From positions 248,001 through 312,000 of the forward strand of contig OZ242308.1 in NCBI GenBank assembly GCA_965208015.1: a stretch of 64,000 nt of DNA. The letters run 5' to 3'. Below, piece by piece: positions 31,534 through 40,022 of the stretch (position 1 is its first letter; each line of letters opens with the position of its first letter). This stretch comes from Bin87 sp965208015. Lineage in GTDB: Bacteria > Chloroflexota > Dehalococcoidia > Lucifugimonadales > UBA3495. The position numbers and the translations under genes are program-made. A model generated the notes under the pieces. The model made no database searches, was not told where the DNA came from, and saw nothing but the letters and a program-made list of their open reading frames with translations.

Positions 31534-33564
31534 TCAAGGTGAATCTTCTACATCGTTGTCTGGTGCTGCGTTTCCCGGCATCGTCAACTGGATCGTCAGA
31601 ACGGTCTGTGCATGCGACCTGTTGATATCCGCAGCTTCTGTGATCGTGACGTATGTCGAGATGTTGGACCCTGATGAGATATCGAGATCGTGAGGTCCCC
31701 TTAGAGACAAGATCGAGTTGGCGCTCGCGCTAAAATCACTCAGTTTTGCAGTATTACTCTTGGCTCGATTTACTGCCCGGCGCTGCCTTTCGCCTCGCTG
31801 GTCTGCTGGAGTCCTCTCCAAGTCTGTCGCAGTAGGAGTAACCTTGGCCAATGACATTGCTTTCCCGATGTTGCTTTGAAGCTCGATAACCAGGCGGTCG
31901 CTCAAGATGCACTTACGCTCGCTATACTGTGGCGATGAGAAAACGTAAGCGCCATCGCGTATTGGGCCACAAACGACTTGCATCTGCTGATCCCAATCTT
32001 CGACGAACACCGTTACGTCGCGAGATTGGAACTGCGGCGGAATGACCGGAAGGCCGATCCGGGTGATGTCCCCGACGTACGCGCGCTGCACATTTGCCGC
32101 GAACGAAAATTCCATCTTAGCCACTCGCTTTAGGCTTCTGCTCCGAGCCATATCTTTGAATTCACCCAGTCTGATTATTTCCGCCTCTTTGATTTTCCAC
32201 TCAACCCTCCAATCTGCTCCGCTCCAACGCAATAGTTCAGTCCTCGGTAGGTCGTTTCCTGACATTTCAAATGGCCTTCCAGGTATCATGTTACCGGGCA
32301 CTAGGACCACTCCGTGATTCTTAGGGAAAGCCCTGGATCCCCCGAAAGCAAGGTCGCATTCCGGAGTCACGACGAGGTGAGCCCTGGTCGAAGCATCGAC
32401 TGCCTCTACAAATACATCGCCGAAATGAAGTGCAACGATCTTGTTGGGATCTCCGCTAAGGCGTTCCGCTGCTTCGTTGAGGGTTGGATATCGAGCTGTG
32501 GAGAGGTCTTCGTCAGCAACCGCAAATACGGCGGCGCGGTAGGCAGATCGGAAAGCGTCTGAAGGCCCCCATTCAGTGGTTGGAGGGGCACTGAATACCA
32601 AACGGTCTATATCTGATTGGCCAAGCCGGACGTCTTCACGGTTTTCCAGTTGCTGTTTGAAATAGGCCCCAATGAGCCACAAGAGATATTCCCCGAGTGG
32701 ATGGCCATCGGCATTTAAACTAAGCAGTTGGATCAAGCCGAAATCTTCGAGTGTCAAATTCCGGACCATTGAATTAACAGCGTCGGTCGCGGCTTCGGAC
32801 GCATTGGTTACGGTCTGGACGAAGGACTGCAACGCTACGGCTTTTGGCCAGTTTTCAGCTATACCGTTGAGGATCAAATGCAAACTCGTTCCACTCAAAT
32901 CTTCCCTTTGAAATCCTAAGAACATACCGGCCATTATTCCCGTTTCGTTCCGAAAGTTAATTTTCAACTCTTCACTTAGGCGGGTCCGGCTGCTCATCAG
33001 CACTACGATTGGTTTTGTGCGAGCATTTAGGAATCGATGTATTCGCTTGATTTCGTTGATCGATTTCGCCGCCACATTCTCGCGATCACTATCGTCTAGC
33101 GTGTAGTCAATAAATATCACAGAAACGTCCTCTGGAGGGTCCTGTGGATCGTTGATGCCTGACGGTTGGACTTCGAGCCCTAAATTCTCAAGGCTTTCGA
33201 TGAGATCATCTACCTCCTTCCGAGCCGTGCCCAAGGAAGGTTCGATAGTTCCTTGCCAAAGGGCAAAAAGGTCGTCCCTATCGCCTATGCGCTCCTTCAA
33301 TCGCTCAAGATAATGTTCCGCCTCAGGCGACGCGGCGCTGTCTGGTAACGGTAAACCTTCGCGCTCGAGCCATTTTTCCAGTTCTGGATGCTCGTCAATT
33401 TCCGCCCTGATGCTGTCTTGAATGTCTGGCGACAAATCCGCCCATCGTTCCGGGCCGGCATCCAATGCGTCGTCGATAACCATCGCTCGCCGGACGCCAC
33501 TGTCGGCGAGCAAACTAGAGGTCAGGTTCTCAATTCCAGGGACTGAAGGAGAGATCATATTCAT
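31534..33564 (-). CDS. Receiver-domain (response-regulator-like) protein with unknown C-terminal effector region
   Basis: A 676-residue protein. The N-terminal part has the receiver layout: acidic pair after a strand (A-M-V-I-D-D, D31/D32), phosphoacceptor strand V-S-V-I-F-I-D-Y-T-L (D153) and the Ser switch V-V-L-M-S-S (S191/S192). A charged helical insert of about 100 residues separates the first two elements. The long C-terminal half is not a family I can name; it holds a conspicuous H-L-V-V-T-P-E-C-D-L-A-F-G-G segment (about 396-408). Its ATG overlaps the TGA of the kinase-like gene upstream (ATGA), so it is translated with it. I infer that it receives phosphate from that protein and acts as effector. 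No DNA-binding domain is visible. Confidence 0.7.
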   Translation of the reverse strand: MNMISPSVPGIENLTSSLLADSGVRRAMVIDDALDAGPERWADLSPDIQDSIRAEIDEHPELEKWLEREGLPLPDSAASPEAEHYLERLKERIGDRDDLFALWQGTIEPSLGTARKEVDDLIESLENLGLEVQPSGINDPQDPPEDVSVIFIDYTLDDSDRENVAAKSINEIKRIHRFLNARTKPIVVLMSSRTRLSEELKINFRNETGIMAGMFLGFQREDLSGTSLHLILNGIAENWPKAVALQSFVQTVTNASEAATDAVNSMVRNLTLEDFGLIQLLSLNADGHPLGEYLLWLIGAYFKQQLENREDVRLGQSDIDRLVFSAPPTTEWGPSDAFRSAYRAAVFAVADEDLSTARYPTLNEAAERLSGDPNKIVALHFGDVFVEAVDASTRAHLVVTPECDLAFGGSRAFPKNHGVVLVPGNMIPGRPFEMSGNDLPRTELLRWSGADWRVEWKIKEAEIIRLGEFKDMARSRSLKRVAKMEFSFAANVQRAYVGDITRIGLPVIPPQFQSRDVTVFVEDWDQQMQVVCGPIRDGAYVFSSPQYSERKCILSDRLVIELQSNIGKAMSLAKVTPTATDLERTPADQRGERQRRAVNRAKSNTAKLSDFSASANSILSLRGPHDLDISSGSNISTYVTITEAADINRSHAQTVLTIQLTMPGNAAPDNDVEDSP

Positions 33565-35930
33565 TCTTCCACGTTTGCCAAGGAGAGAGTGAACGCGTTG
33601 AACTTGTCGGCATGGATGGCCGGTTCTGGACTCAGCCGCAAAGCGGCACCATGATAGTCGGCGACTTCCCGGGCAATGTATAACCCCAGGCCACTCCCTT
33701 CCCCCGGCGGCTTCGAAGTGACGAACGGGCGAAAAACGTCGTTGGCTCTTGACCTCTCTATGCCGGGGCCGTTGTCGACCAACGTCATTGTCCTTTCAGC
33801 GACGTCTATAATCACTTCAATTTGCGGTTTGAATTGGGGCTCCTCGCTCTTCTGTAGAGCCAGCCAATAGATTGAATTCGAGAGCAAATTCTCCAATATT
33901 TGGACGACCATTCCCCGGACCATTCTAACGCGCATCTGACCACTATTCTCGGGCACGGTGTGAAGTGCGATCTGTACTTGGTGACGCTCAAACTGGGGTT
34001 TATGGCTCTCAAGAATTCCTGCAACCCAATCGACGAAGTCAAATGAAACTTTGACCTGTCGTCCCGAGACAGAAATCTCGTCTAACACACTTAGGCGCGT
34101 GCGGAGAGTTCTCAACTGACTGCCAAGGATCTCCAAAGTTGCTTGGGCAGGGGCCAAGTTAGGATCGTCTGCCGCCTTGACGACTAATGCCAATGCGTTG
34201 GTGGTAGCCCGGTTCAGTTCGTGAGCTACTACTTCAACCATGAGGCCAGTACCAGCGAGCGTTACCAACCGGTCTCGTTCCGCTTCGTAGGCCCGGACAC
34301 GCGCACGGGTGTTTGAGAAAGTTCGGTCGATCTCCTTTAATAATTCATCAACTTGGTCGAGTATTCCGATTTCGTTGACTTCTTTGGGAGCAAGTATTCT
34401 GAGTTGCCGGACCGAATCTCGAACACGCCGCCCAGATTGTCGGGTTCGGGTTTCGAGCTGTTCGACTGATCCTATCCTCGAAAGTTGCGCCTGTCGGTCC
34501 GATTGGTCCAGAAACGCGCGCAGCTGATTTTCGAGAATATGCTTGACTATCGCGCGCAGCGCCAAAAAGTGGGTGTTATGCTGCAAACCTTCACGATTCG
34601 TTTGGTCAACCAAGTGAGGATTGTCATATCTGGAAATTGTAAGCTTAGCGACTATTTGCCCGCGATTCAGCTTATAGCCGGGGGCCCTAAAAGCATCTTT
34701 ATCCAAGCCCAACCAATCGTCATCCGTACCTCCATAGGGGTTCACCCGAAATCCGTCTCTATAAACCGCAACACCCCCACTCCAACGATCCAGAAGAGCC
34801 CTAACCAATCTACGGTCACCAATCCCTTCAACGGCACGAAGTGCGCGGCGATTCCACCAATACAACTCTAACTGGAAGGGACCTATTTCCCGGACGACCG
34901 AAACGGTTGTCTGCGAAATGCTCGCCAAATGGAGAGGGTTGAGGCGGAAATCGACCTTCTGGTCGGCCGCCCTGTAGTCGATAGAGCCGGTTACAGTAGG
35001 GGTGTTGAGTTCTGGGATCGTATCATCTGGTGTCATCGTGGCTGTCAGCATGGCATGTGCGTTGTCAAATAGGATCCTGTCGAATCTCGGGACAGGGATG
35101 CGGCTCGCATTGAACAAGACACGGATCGACTTGGGTTGCCGCGCAGCAAACGGGTCCATGAAGCGGGAAAATTCGGAACGCACGATTTCTTCGATCTGTC
35201 CTCTGGTCCACGAATGGACGAGGCCCGAGATGCGGAGCTCAGTACCGCTAACGGAGAAATCCTCCTTAGTGCTTCCCTCTGTAGGCTCTATAGGTATTTC
35301 GCTTAGTAATAGATTAGAATCGTGCGAAAAAATCTCCCAGTCAATAGCGAGCTCGTGCCAATTACGGTCACCCATTTGCGTGGTTTTGACGTGCAATTGT
35401 GAGCCGAGACGCATCACTGACAGCCGTCCTACTCCTTTGTCTCCAAGAATTATTCGTCCCTGAGATGAACCTACAACGTTTTCTCGCTCGACCCGACGAA
35501 AGCGCGTGCCAATAGTAAGGAAGGCATCCGCCAGAATGGATAGTGACATGCCCGAACCCAAGTCGCGGATGCTAATCGTGTTGGCTTCTTGGAACGCCGT
35601 GCGCAAATCCATAGTCGTCGAGGCCAGTTCTATCGTTTCGACAAGGTTAGCTGCGTCAGGAGAAAATAGGTCAACGCTGTCGATCAGCGTATTCTTCATT
35701 GCTTGTAGTTCAGTCAGCCGACCGGAATGACCGTTCCCACTTCCGCCAAAGAGGGCCGCGTGGCAGTCGTGCCAGCGTTCTCCAGGGATGCGAATTAAGA
35801 ATTCGATCTCGATCTCGTTGGAGCCTGCATCGAAGCCGTTCTTGATAAGTTCATAGAAAGCAATGGCATCCGAGCTGATCAGCTCGGATCCCAATTGTAG
35901 TATCGTTCGTGCGGCAACTTTGAACGCCAT
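33561..35930 (-). CDS. Double-GHKL protein: Hsp90-like ATPase plus histidine-kinase transmitter
   Basis: A 789-residue protein. The N-terminal module is an Hsp90/MutL-type GHKL ATPase: A-F-Y-E-L-I-K-N-G-F-D-A (N box), I-R-D-L-G-S-G-M-S (G1), L-G-D-K-G-V-G-R-L (G2). After a middle region comes a helical segment with E-V-V-A-H-E-L-N-R, whose His (about 570) is in phosphoacceptor position. A second, kinase-type GHKL domain follows: I-L-E-N-L-L-S-N-S, L-V-D-N-G-P-G-I, F-R-P-F-V-T-S-K, G-S-G-L-G-L-Y-I-A. There is no membrane segment, so the input is cytoplasmic and the Hsp90-like module is the likely sensor. It is coupled to the receiver protein by a 4-base overlap. Codons are A/T-richer than the flanking metabolic genes. 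Confidence 0.82.
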   Translation of the reverse strand: MAFKVAARTILQLGSELISSDAIAFYELIKNGFDAGSNEIEIEFLIRIPGERWHDCHAALFGGSGNGHSGRLTELQAMKNTLIDSVDLFSPDAANLVETIELASTTMDLRTAFQEANTISIRDLGSGMSLSILADAFLTIGTRFRRVERENVVGSSQGRIILGDKGVGRLSVMRLGSQLHVKTTQMGDRNWHELAIDWEIFSHDSNLLLSEIPIEPTEGSTKEDFSVSGTELRISGLVHSWTRGQIEEIVRSEFSRFMDPFAARQPKSIRVLFNASRIPVPRFDRILFDNAHAMLTATMTPDDTIPELNTPTVTGSIDYRAADQKVDFRLNPLHLASISQTTVSVVREIGPFQLELYWWNRRALRAVEGIGDRRLVRALLDRWSGGVAVYRDGFRVNPYGGTDDDWLGLDKDAFRAPGYKLNRGQIVAKLTISRYDNPHLVDQTNREGLQHNTHFLALRAIVKHILENQLRAFLDQSDRQAQLSRIGSVEQLETRTRQSGRRVRDSVRQLRILAPKEVNEIGILDQVDELLKEIDRTFSNTRARVRAYEAERDRLVTLAGTGLMVEVVAHELNRATTNALALVVKAADDPNLAPAQATLEILGSQLRTLRTRLSVLDEISVSGRQVKVSFDFVDWVAGILESHKPQFERHQVQIALHTVPENSGQMRVRMVRGMVVQILENLLSNSIYWLALQKSEEPQFKPQIEVIIDVAERTMTLVDNGPGIERSRANDVFRPFVTSKPPGEGSGLGLYIAREVADYHGAALRLSPEPAIHADKFNAFTLSLANVEE

Positions 35931-36040
35931 TGTGATTCTGACCTGTTACGCCTTGGGCGCTCTGAACTTCGCTTGCGAGATTTTGCTTTAGCAGGTACGC
36001 GGTGGTAGCGTATCTGATTTCAAGCCTGTCTGTCCTGTGC

Positions 36041-36046
36041 AGTATA
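36041..36046 (-). promoter_or_regulatory. Possible -10 element before the kinase-receiver pair
   Basis: On the minus strand GGGTATACT gives TATACT about 110 bases upstream of ATG 35930. I see no convincing -35. It would let the pair be transcribed separately from the six-gene operon that ends at 36069. Confidence 0.25.
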
Positions 36047-36068
36047 CCCTGAGCCAACTAGGAGTGCT

Positions 36069-36917
36069 CTAGTACCCTGTCAGATTTGTGCTGAAATACC
36101 GCATCCAGTTCTGCGCTGTGCTTCTAACACGTTCTGCCGCGCTGGTTTCCAGGCCCCATTCGTTGGCAAGTACCGCCCAAGCGTACTCTTGGCTTACTTC
36201 ATCTACCTTCACTACGGAGGAGACAAACGGTGCTGCTACCAAGCATGTCTTTATCCAGCGGTGAAACTGATCATGGGAGAGCTGTGGCGGTGGCCTAAGA
36301 ACCAGTAGGTCTGCCCTCGCTCGTTCCACTTGCGTGGGATCTGTAGCTTCCGTCACCAAGTTCGCGTAGACAAGCCAGAGATATTCGGGGAATCGAGTAA
36401 GGGGCTTCCAATCCTCGAGAGAGTTTGTTACGGCCTCGCCTAGGATCGAGTTGCTTGTAGGCTCGTTTACTGGGCAGGCTAGCCAGAGTTCCAGCTCTTC
36501 GTCCGAGACCTCCTTGGCTTCTGACCGAAGCTGGAGCTCGAATTCATCTTTGTTGAAGGACTGGTCTGGCTGGCACAGGATTTCCAAGTTGCCGGTTTGC
36601 TGGTAGTTGAGCCCAGGGGCAGTGCAGTTCGCCGAGCCGATCAGCGTTTGCTCGTCAAATCGGTAGTATTTCGCGTGCAGCCTGTTGTGCAGGTAGAACC
36701 TGCCGCCTCGCTCTGTTACTAGGTTTCGGCACGCCGTGTCAGTCGCGCCTACCAAAATATCGTGGGGCGTCCACCGGGTGAAGCACTCGAGGTCTGCTTT
36801 GTCGCTGATCAAGTCCAGCAGTTCTTGCAGGACTTCTGCCTTCATGTAAGGTGCGGCGATGGCGACCTTCTTCGCGCCGGCGCAGTGGGTTACCAGTGTC
36901 GTCCACGGCGATGGCAT
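36069..36917 (-). CDS. Phospholipase-D-family nuclease, single HKD motif
   Basis: A 282-residue protein with one HKD motif: H-x-K-x4-D in L-H-A-K-Y-Y-R-F-D (H81, K83, D88) followed by I-G-S-A-N-C-T (94-99). The N-terminal strand V-A-I-A-A-P-Y-M precedes it. Single-motif PLD nucleases act as dimers; members in defence loci (for example DISARM DrmC) cut or process nucleic acid. The C-terminal half is helical and unrecognised. ATG 36917 lies five bases after the stop of the MORC-like ATPase gene. It is the last gene of the six-gene operon. Confidence 0.82.
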   Translation of the reverse strand: MPSPWTTLVTHCAGAKKVAIAAPYMKAEVLQELLDLISDKADLECFTRWTPHDILVGATDTACRNLVTERGGRFYLHNRLHAKYYRFDEQTLIGSANCTAPGLNYQQTGNLEILCQPDQSFNKDEFELQLRSEAKEVSDEELELWLACPVNEPTSNSILGEAVTNSLEDWKPLTRFPEYLWLVYANLVTEATDPTQVERARADLLVLRPPPQLSHDQFHRWIKTCLVAAPFVSSVVKVDEVSQEYAWAVLANEWGLETSAAERVRSTAQNWMRYFSTNLTGY

Positions 36918-36922
36918 GACGG

Positions 36923-38791
36923 CTACTCAACCCTGATTTCGCGCGGCGATTGCTGAAGTTCTTCCAGGACGTGATGCACTGCCCTGCCCCATCGTTCTGA
37001 AAGTCCCTGAAGCTCCATGCGCCGGTCTCTGTCTTCGGTTCCGTCCTCCATTCTCGCCCAAGACAAGATCATGGCCCTGATGACGATGGCGGCTTTCCGT
37101 GCTACTTCGTTTTCTTCGGCCTCGCGGTCGATCTGGTTGATGAGTTCGTGGATGTTGTTGTTGATATTGAGACGGACGCTCAGGACGCCACCAGCTCCTC
37201 TGACACTGAACATCCGATAGCCGTCCACCTGGCCGGGCGTAATTGTGTACCAATGATCCCGTTGGATTGTGTTCACGGCGATCTGTTCTGCTTGCTCCTT
37301 AGGCTGGCCTTCGTCGACTAGTTCTTGAGTGAGGGCCTCGATGCGCTCCGCTTCGGCAAGCTGTTGTCGCTCGATGTCGGTTAGGGTCTGCGGTTCCTCT
37401 TGGGTTTCCACTCCTTGCCTAGTCGTATCAGTCAAGGTCGCGATGGTAGTTTCTTCAATGGTTGTGGGTTCTTCGCCTGTACTCGTGGTACTAGGCCGTG
37501 GTGCCCTCTGAGCGAAACGTTCGCTGATTTCGGCCATCATGCTTCTTACGGTTCCGCGTATGTCGGCTGCAATTCGGTAGACCGCCACATCTTCGGCGTC
37601 GATGTCTTGCAAGACGGTTTCAGGGTTGGCGCTGTCGTCCATTCCCTCGTACAGGTCTTTGAACGCCCGGGAGAGGTTGGCCACCATCTGTTTGTTGTGG
37701 TCTATACCGAATAGGTCGTCTGTACCGCTATTGAATCGGATTTCGCATCCCCACCATCGGTTTTGGGGAATCGCTCCTCCACCGCCCTCCCGGACGAAGT
37801 AGTTTTCCAGCGAAATTTCGCGTCCTTCGCGTATAACTGAAATTCCGTTGTTCTTGAGGGCGTGCCTCCCGTAATCGCGGTTTCCTGGTTGTTCGCTTCG
37901 GTACTCGCCAAGTGCCGCGCGTTTGGCAATTGAGTAGTTGACCTCAACCTTCTCTTCGCGTCCGTCGATTGTGATGTTGTACGGCGTTGTGCCGTTGGGC
38001 TCGAACATCGGCTCTTGGCTCCATGGGTCTGGAGTGGAGGAGCCGTGCATCAAGTACAACGGATCGTTGGGTCTGACGTTTCTGTCAGTGTACGGTTGGA
38101 GTTGCCCCTGCTTGATGGAAGCCATGCGGATGTTCAATTCTTTGTTGTTGATGAAGTGACGGTAAATGCGCCCGATTTCCTCCTCGACCTGCCGGAAAAT
38201 CGTCTCAGATTGCATCTTAATGCGGTCTATGTCGCTCCAGACCACGAGAGTGCCGCGATTTTGATCCAGCGTGTCCGGAGATACTATGTCGAGCCATTCA
38301 TCTGGAATAGGAGTCAGGTCAGGGTACGGGACCGCATCTTGCTCGCCCTTTTCGACCATGCCTACGTCTATGTAGGAGTGGACGGCTTGGCCGATGTCGT
38401 TTTGCCACGTCCATACGTCCACTCTCCGGCACTGGGAAACCGAGGATGTGGGTAGCCCGAAGCCATATTTGCCGATTCGGTTGATAGATTGGGCGGGCTG
38501 GTTTTTGACGAACCGAAGCGCCTGCGTCAGGGTTTGGCTCGACATTCCGTGTCCGTTGTCGAAGACGGCAATCTGGTCAATCCGCCATCGCCTGCGGGTG
38601 GTGATTAGTTGTTCGACCTCCCTGATCAGCAAGTCCACCCGCCTGGCCCTTGCGTCGATGGAATTGTCGATGAGTTCAGCTATGGCGTTGGCCGGGTGTC
38701 GGTATCTGCTGTCGCGCATCGCTTGAAGAGACGTCTGAGGCTCGAACAGGCTGTTGTCGAGGGGCAGTTGCTGTGTTATTCCTGTCGCCAA
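36923..38791 (-). CDS. MORC/Hsp90-like GHKL ATPase
   Basis: A 622-residue protein starting at TTG 38791 (GGGAGG five bases upstream, overlapping the helicase gene by 16 bases). The GHKL ATPase motifs are N-A-I-A-E-L-I-D-N-S-I-D-A (N box, residues about 35-47), I-A-V-F-D-N-G-H-G-M-S (G1) and I-G-K-Y-G-F-G-L-P (G2). A transducer-like region with T-L-V-V-W-S-D-I-D follows. The layout matches prokaryotic MORC-like ATPases described in restriction-type conflict systems. Residues about 425-500 are a Glu/Gln/Thr-rich linker (T-I-E-E-T-T-I-A-T-L), then a helical C-terminus. ATP-driven clamping on DNA is the usual model for the family. Confidence 0.82.
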   Translation of the reverse strand: MATGITQQLPLDNSLFEPQTSLQAMRDSRYRHPANAIAELIDNSIDARARRVDLLIREVEQLITTRRRWRIDQIAVFDNGHGMSSQTLTQALRFVKNQPAQSINRIGKYGFGLPTSSVSQCRRVDVWTWQNDIGQAVHSYIDVGMVEKGEQDAVPYPDLTPIPDEWLDIVSPDTLDQNRGTLVVWSDIDRIKMQSETIFRQVEEEIGRIYRHFINNKELNIRMASIKQGQLQPYTDRNVRPNDPLYLMHGSSTPDPWSQEPMFEPNGTTPYNITIDGREEKVEVNYSIAKRAALGEYRSEQPGNRDYGRHALKNNGISVIREGREISLENYFVREGGGGAIPQNRWWGCEIRFNSGTDDLFGIDHNKQMVANLSRAFKDLYEGMDDSANPETVLQDIDAEDVAVYRIAADIRGTVRSMMAEISERFAQRAPRPSTTSTGEEPTTIEETTIATLTDTTRQGVETQEEPQTLTDIERQQLAEAERIEALTQELVDEGQPKEQAEQIAVNTIQRDHWYTITPGQVDGYRMFSVRGAGGVLSVRLNINNNIHELINQIDREAEENEVARKAAIVIRAMILSWARMEDGTEDRDRRMELQGLSERWGRAVHHVLEELQQSPREIRVE

Positions 38792-40020
38792 AGTTCCTCC
38801 CAGTTCTGAAACCCTGTCGCGACCGATTGGAAGCCCGGTAGGCTGGTATCGGCCACTGTGTAGATCTGGCAGGTACGGTTGCCGCGGGACTTCGGTCCCC
38901 GCATGGCGCGACCTACCATTTGGGAGTATAGCACCAAGGACGTGGTGGGTCTGCCGACCACAACGCAACTTGTCCTGGGCGCGTCGAACCCGGCCGTCAG
39001 GACGGCATAATTTAGGATGGCCATTGCCGGTCCGTCGGGCGACCTGTACCGACCAATTATTTCCTGTCTTTCCTCTGGAGGCGTGGCCCCGAGCACTTCA
39101 TCGGCCTGAAGTCCTTGTGCACGTAGTTCGTCAACGCACTTTTTTACGCTTTCCACGGACGGGTTGAACACGATCACTCTGTGGTGGGATCGCATGGCCT
39201 TCTCCGTGGCATCCATGATGGCATGGTGCCACTGAGCATCGTTGCCAATGCGGCGCAGGTCTGTGGCAGTGTATTCCTGGCTTTGGTGTGGGGCGTGGAT
39301 GTCGAGTTGGGACTCTATGCGTATGGGAATGAACTCGGGGTCAGCTAGGAACCCTTGTCTCGTCAGGTAAGTCACCGGGTTGCCATGGCCTCGTGGATCG
39401 ATGGTGACCTTTCGGGCGTTGAACATATCGGCCAGCTCTCGGTCTTCGTCGCCTATCTGGGCTGTTCGCCCTGGTGTGGCGGTGAGCCCCAGCAACGGGA
39501 TTTGGTAAGTAGTCAGTTGCTCGGTGATGAAGCGGAAGGTTGGGGCGATGGCTTGGTGGGCCTCGTCGAATATGACCAGTGCCGCTGCTTGGGCGAGGTG
39601 GCTGATGAACCTGTAGTCGTTTCGGGCGACTTGCCGGAGTTTTGCGAGACCCGCTACCAAGATGCCATCTCGCATTAGGCCCGGTTCCATGTTCCGGTTC
39701 CCCCATAGCTTATACTGGTTCACAGGTCGATTCCCTAAATGTTCCCAGGCGCGAGCCAAGTCGTCCGACGCTTGTTGGCAGAGCTCCTCGTTCGAAGCGA
39801 GCCAGATGACGACTTTGCCGACTGAATCGTATCGGCTGAGGATACTGCATGCCGTGTGGCAGGCTATCCTGGTCTTACCGGCGCCAGTTGGAAGGTGGGC
39901 CACGACGCGGCGCTGTGGCTGCACAACGGCATCGCGAATTGGCGTGATTGCAGCCAGGATCTCGTCCAAGACCTGTTGCTGGTAGTCGTGTAGGCCGTAG
40001 ATCGGCTTCAACTGGGTCAT
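38776..40020 (-). CDS. DEAD/DEAH-box superfamily 2 helicase
   Basis: A 414-residue SF2 helicase of the restriction-type ResIII/UvrB class. Motif I is H-L-P-T-G-A-G-K-T-R-I-A, motif II I-F-D-E-A-H-Q-A, motif III L-T-A-T-P-G-R, and motif VI Q-M-V-G-R-A-M-R-G-P-K. The N-terminus starts with the Q-motif-like L-H-D-Y-Q-Q-Q-V-L. It is compact: only the two RecA domains, with nuclease and ATPase functions supplied by neighbours. It starts right after the PAPS-reductase-like gene and overlaps the MORC-like gene, so expression of all three is linked. Confidence 0.9.
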   Translation of the reverse strand: MTQLKPIYGLHDYQQQVLDEILAAITPIRDAVVQPQRRVVAHLPTGAGKTRIACHTACSILSRYDSVGKVVIWLASNEELCQQASDDLARAWEHLGNRPVNQYKLWGNRNMEPGLMRDGILVAGLAKLRQVARNDYRFISHLAQAAALVIFDEAHQAIAPTFRFITEQLTTYQIPLLGLTATPGRTAQIGDEDRELADMFNARKVTIDPRGHGNPVTYLTRQGFLADPEFIPIRIESQLDIHAPHQSQEYTATDLRRIGNDAQWHHAIMDATEKAMRSHHRVIVFNPSVESVKKCVDELRAQGLQADEVLGATPPEERQEIIGRYRSPDGPAMAILNYAVLTAGFDAPRTSCVVVGRPTTSLVLYSQMVGRAMRGPKSRGNRTCQIYTVADTSLPGFQSVATGFQNWEELWRQE

Positions 40021-40022
40021 GT

